Assembly: GCA_905372135.1 (NCBI GenBank)
Contig: CAJPNS010000090.1
Span: 1 to 7,467 of the forward strand
Origin: Porphyromonadaceae bacterium
GTDB lineage: Bacteria > Bacteroidota > Bacteroidia > Bacteroidales > Paludibacteraceae
Length of the DNA: 7,467 bases
Direction of reading: 5' to 3'
Program-made: the position numbers and the translations under genes
Shown here: positions 5,794 through 7,467 of the stretch, piece by piece
Position numbering within the stretch: position 1 is the first letter of the stretch
How the letters are laid out: every line of letters starts with the position of its first letter
The notes under the pieces: generated by a model
Databases searched by the model: none
What the model was told of the DNA's origin: nothing
Seen by the model: only the letters and a program-made list of their open reading frames with translations

Positions 5794-7287
5794 ATGTTAA
5801 GAAAAAATATCGGGCATACGCGTCGGAATGCGAGTTTCAACTTCAAACTCGTGGCTCGTCTGCAGGGCGGTCTGCTTATGCTCGAGAGTCTGTTTTTCTT
5901 GCTGTGTATAGCGATGTCTGTATATTACGGCGAAGAGACGTCGTTGTCGTTTTGCCTTTCGTTTGCCGTCTCTGTGATATTGGGTGTGGTCGGGCTTTTG
6001 CTCGGACGCGGTGCTTCGACTATGATAGGCAAACGCGAAGGGTCGGTCATAGTTACGGGTACTTGGATAATCTTCTCTTTCATAGGACTTTTGCCCTATT
6101 GGGTGAGCGGATATATACCGTCGTTTACCGATGCCTTTTTCGAGACAATGTCGGGGTTTACCACTACCGGAGCCACTATTCTGTCCGATATAGAGGTCAT
6201 TCCGCGCAGTCTGCTCTTTTGGCGTAGCCTCACGCATTGGATGGGCGGTCTGGGTATCGTTGTCATTACTATGGCTATACTGCCGATATTCGGCTTCAAC
6301 GGTTCGCAGATATACACAGCCGAAGTTACGGGGCTCAGCAAAGAGAAGCTACACCCTAAGGTGAGCGGCACCGCCAAACGTCTTTTTATGATATATCTCG
6401 TAATGTCGTTTTCGGGGATTGCTGCCCTATGGCTTGCGGGTATGAGTCCTTTCGATGCTGTCAATCATGCTCTGTCGACCGTATCGACGGGAGGATTTTC
6501 TACTAAAAATACGAGTATCGCCTATTGGCATTCGCCTGCAATAGAGTGGATTATCATAGTGCTTATGACGGGCTCGGCTATCAATCTGTCGTTGTACTAT
6601 TTCTTGGCGGTGGGCAATTTTCGCCGTTTTTTCAAAGACGAAGAGATGCGTACTTTGATTGCTATCATCGTGTCGACGGCTGCCATTATCGTCTTTACAC
6701 AGTTGATTTTCTGGGGGTTCCCGCTCGAGGATATCGGCGAAAACGTAAGGGGAGCACTCTTTACCGTCAGTTCGCTTATATCTACTACGGGGTTCTATTC
6801 GGTCGACTATTCGGGTTGGATATCGGTGGCATATATGCTTCTGCTGCTGACGTTTGTGGGCGGTTCGGCGGGTTCTACCTCGGGAGGCGTCAAGGTGATA
6901 CGTGTCTTGCTGGTGTTTAAGTACTGCTATTATGAGTTTAAACGAATGGTTCACCCCCACGCAGTCTTTCCCGTAAGGTACAATGGGCGTGCCGTTAAGG
7001 AGGAGTATATCACTCGTATGCTGGCATTCATACTGTTGTATGTGATATTGTCGCTTTTCGGGGCAATGATACTCTGTATATCGGGCTTGGGCTTCGAGGA
7101 GTCGATATCGAGTATGGTATCGTGTCTCGGCAATGTCGGACCGGGGCTTGGACACTTGGGACCGCTCGACAACTACCAATCTCTGCCTGCTTTTGCAAAA
7201 TGGTTTATGTCGTTTGCTATGCTTGTGGGCAGGCTCGAAATTTTCACCGTCTTGCTTATCTTTACACCAAACTTCTGGAAACGCTGA
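5794..7287 (+). CDS. trkH: TrkH-family potassium uptake membrane protein
   Basis: Inner-membrane pore subunit of the Trk/Ktr/HKT superfamily that imports K+ under TrkA control. At 497 residues it is full length (E. coli TrkH 483). It has four pseudo-repeats, each with a pore loop and filter: SGFTTTGATI (120-129), STVSTGGFST (228-237), SSLISTTGFYS (326-336) and SCLGNVGPGLG (443-453). Other family marks are HWMGGLGIVV (148-157) after the first pore, the gating-loop region GGSAGSTSGGVKVIR (356-370) and the C-terminal GRLEIFTVL (479-487). Hydrophobic helices run throughout, starting at about 24-42 after a basic, cytoplasmic-type N-terminus (MLRKN...RR). All four filters retain the family's glycine. 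The third and fourth are the more degenerate, as is normal. AAGG at 5785-5788 lies 5 bases before the ATG. The gene directly follows trkA; the two complete a functional system. No convincing terminator follows the stop. Confidence 0.95.
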   Translation: MLRKNIGHTRRNASFNFKLVARLQGGLLMLESLFFLLCIAMSVYYGEETSLSFCLSFAVSVILGVVGLLLGRGASTMIGKREGSVIVTGTWIIFSFIGLLPYWVSGYIPSFTDAFFETMSGFTTTGATILSDIEVIPRSLLFWRSLTHWMGGLGIVVITMAILPIFGFNGSQIYTAEVTGLSKEKLHPKVSGTAKRLFMIYLVMSFSGIAALWLAGMSPFDAVNHALSTVSTGGFSTKNTSIAYWHSPAIEWIIIVLMTGSAINLSLYYFLAVGNFRRFFKDEEMRTLIAIIVSTAAIIVFTQLIFWGFPLEDIGENVRGALFTVSSLISTTGFYSVDYSGWISVAYMLLLLTFVGGSAGSTSGGVKVIRVLLVFKYCYYEFKRMVHPHAVFPVRYNGRAVKEEYITRMLAFILLYVILSLFGAMILCISGLGFEESISSMVSCLGNVGPGLGHLGPLDNYQSLPAFAKWFMSFAMLVGRLEIFTVLLIFTPNFWKR

Positions 7288-7460
7288 GCAGTAGCTGTTT
7301 CTTTAACTTCGAAAAATGTTTTTGTGGGGCGTTTCTTCAAGTACTCCGTATCGGTATAGCTCGAAAATACGGCATAGATATTGTAACACAATTTTCTCGC
7401 TTTTGTTTTCTAAGAAAAAGTATTACATTTGCATTTAGAATCAAAAAACAAAGAAAAAAA
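7288..7460. other. Intergenic region after trkH
   Basis: No coding region is supported here. It holds a weak 6-base dyad (CCGTAT 7346-7351 / ATACGG 7367-7372, 15-base loop) not followed by a T run, a small A/T-only dyad at 7380-7392, and a promoter near its right end. The end of the trkH transcript is therefore undefined from sequence. Confidence 0.5.
7402..7431 (+). promoter_or_regulatory. Bacteroidota promoter (-33 TTTG and -7 TACATTTG) for a gene starting at 7461
   Basis: TTTG at 7402-7405 and TACATTTG at 7424-7431 fit both halves of the Bacteroidota consensus with an 18-base spacer, slightly short of the usual 19 or more. The predicted leader runs from about 7438 to 7460, is very A-rich and has no Shine-Dalgarno, a common arrangement in this phylum. 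This is the only promoter in the window with a recognisable -33 element. Confidence 0.65.
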
Positions 7461-7467
7461 ATGAAAC
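7461..7467 (+). CDS. Start of a gene cut by the right window edge (Met-Lys...)
   Basis: ATGAAAC is all that is visible: Met, Lys and one base. The call rests on the promoter 29 bases upstream and the A-rich leader ending directly at this ATG. Nothing can be said of its product. Confidence 0.45.

Noticed and set aside
6427..7179. 250-codon minus-strand open frame inside trkH
   Set aside because: Its product is rich in Arg, His, Tyr and Gln with no recognisable domain, as expected for the antisense of a membrane-protein gene. trkH motifs run through the whole interval.
7173..7391. 72-codon minus-strand open frame extending past trkH
   Set aside because: About half is antisense to the trkH C-terminus. 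No TAnnTTTG, Shine-Dalgarno or family resemblance was seen.
7346..7392. Possible terminator after trkH (6-base dyad at 7346-7372; A/T dyad at 7380-7392)
   Set aside because: The first has a 15-base loop and no U run after it. The second is a 5-base-pair, nearly all A/T stem. Neither is strong enough to call.
1..7467. Defence system, mobile element, phage or CRISPR content
   Set aside because: All long frames are accounted for by core-metabolism, transport or envelope genes. No transposase, integrase, nuclease motif, terminal repeats or spaced repeats were seen.

Overview
The window reads as ordinary chromosomal sequence from a member of the Bacteroidota, most likely order Bacteroidales. The evidence is four well-placed copies of the Bacteroidota -7 promoter element (TAnnTTTG), A-rich leaders with weak Shine-Dalgarno sequences, a lipoprotein that looks like the Bacteroidales family DUF4836, and a Dxs with the Bacteroidales-like IAEGHAVTF active-site variant. 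Genus cannot be assigned from the sequence alone. No RNA gene, mobile element, CRISPR array or phage gene was seen.

Layout. Bases 1-603 (minus) hold nearly all of a YciO/YrdC/Sua5-family protein, cut by the left edge close to its C-terminus. Bases 604-762 hold its promoter and a Rho-independent terminator belonging to the next gene. Bases 763-2328 (minus) encode a 521-residue lipoprotein resembling DUF4836, a family of unknown function. Bases 2329-2509 are a divergent promoter region that fires the lipoprotein gene leftward and dxs rightward. Bases 2510-7287 (plus) are a tight three-gene run, dxs - trkA - trkH, with gaps of 32 and 24 bases and no recognisable internal promoter. Bases 7288-7460 are intergenic and end in a promoter for a gene of which only the first two codons are visible (7461-7467).

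How the genes work together. TrkA (cytoplasmic nucleotide-binding gate regulator) and TrkH (membrane pore) together make a complete Trk/Ktr-type potassium uptake system. Dxs catalyses the first step of the MEP isoprenoid pathway and also supplies DXP for thiamine and pyridoxal phosphate synthesis. Its position as first gene of the potassium operon is a matter of co-expression rather than an obvious pathway link. The two minus-strand genes appear to be separate transcription units whose promoter cores are nearly identical over 22 bases.

I did not find a previously undescribed system. The items most worth checking are the repeated promoter core, the DUF4836-like protein divergent from dxs, a possible 5'-terminal hairpin in its leader, the degenerate second nucleotide site of TrkA, and the dxs-trkA-trkH linkage.
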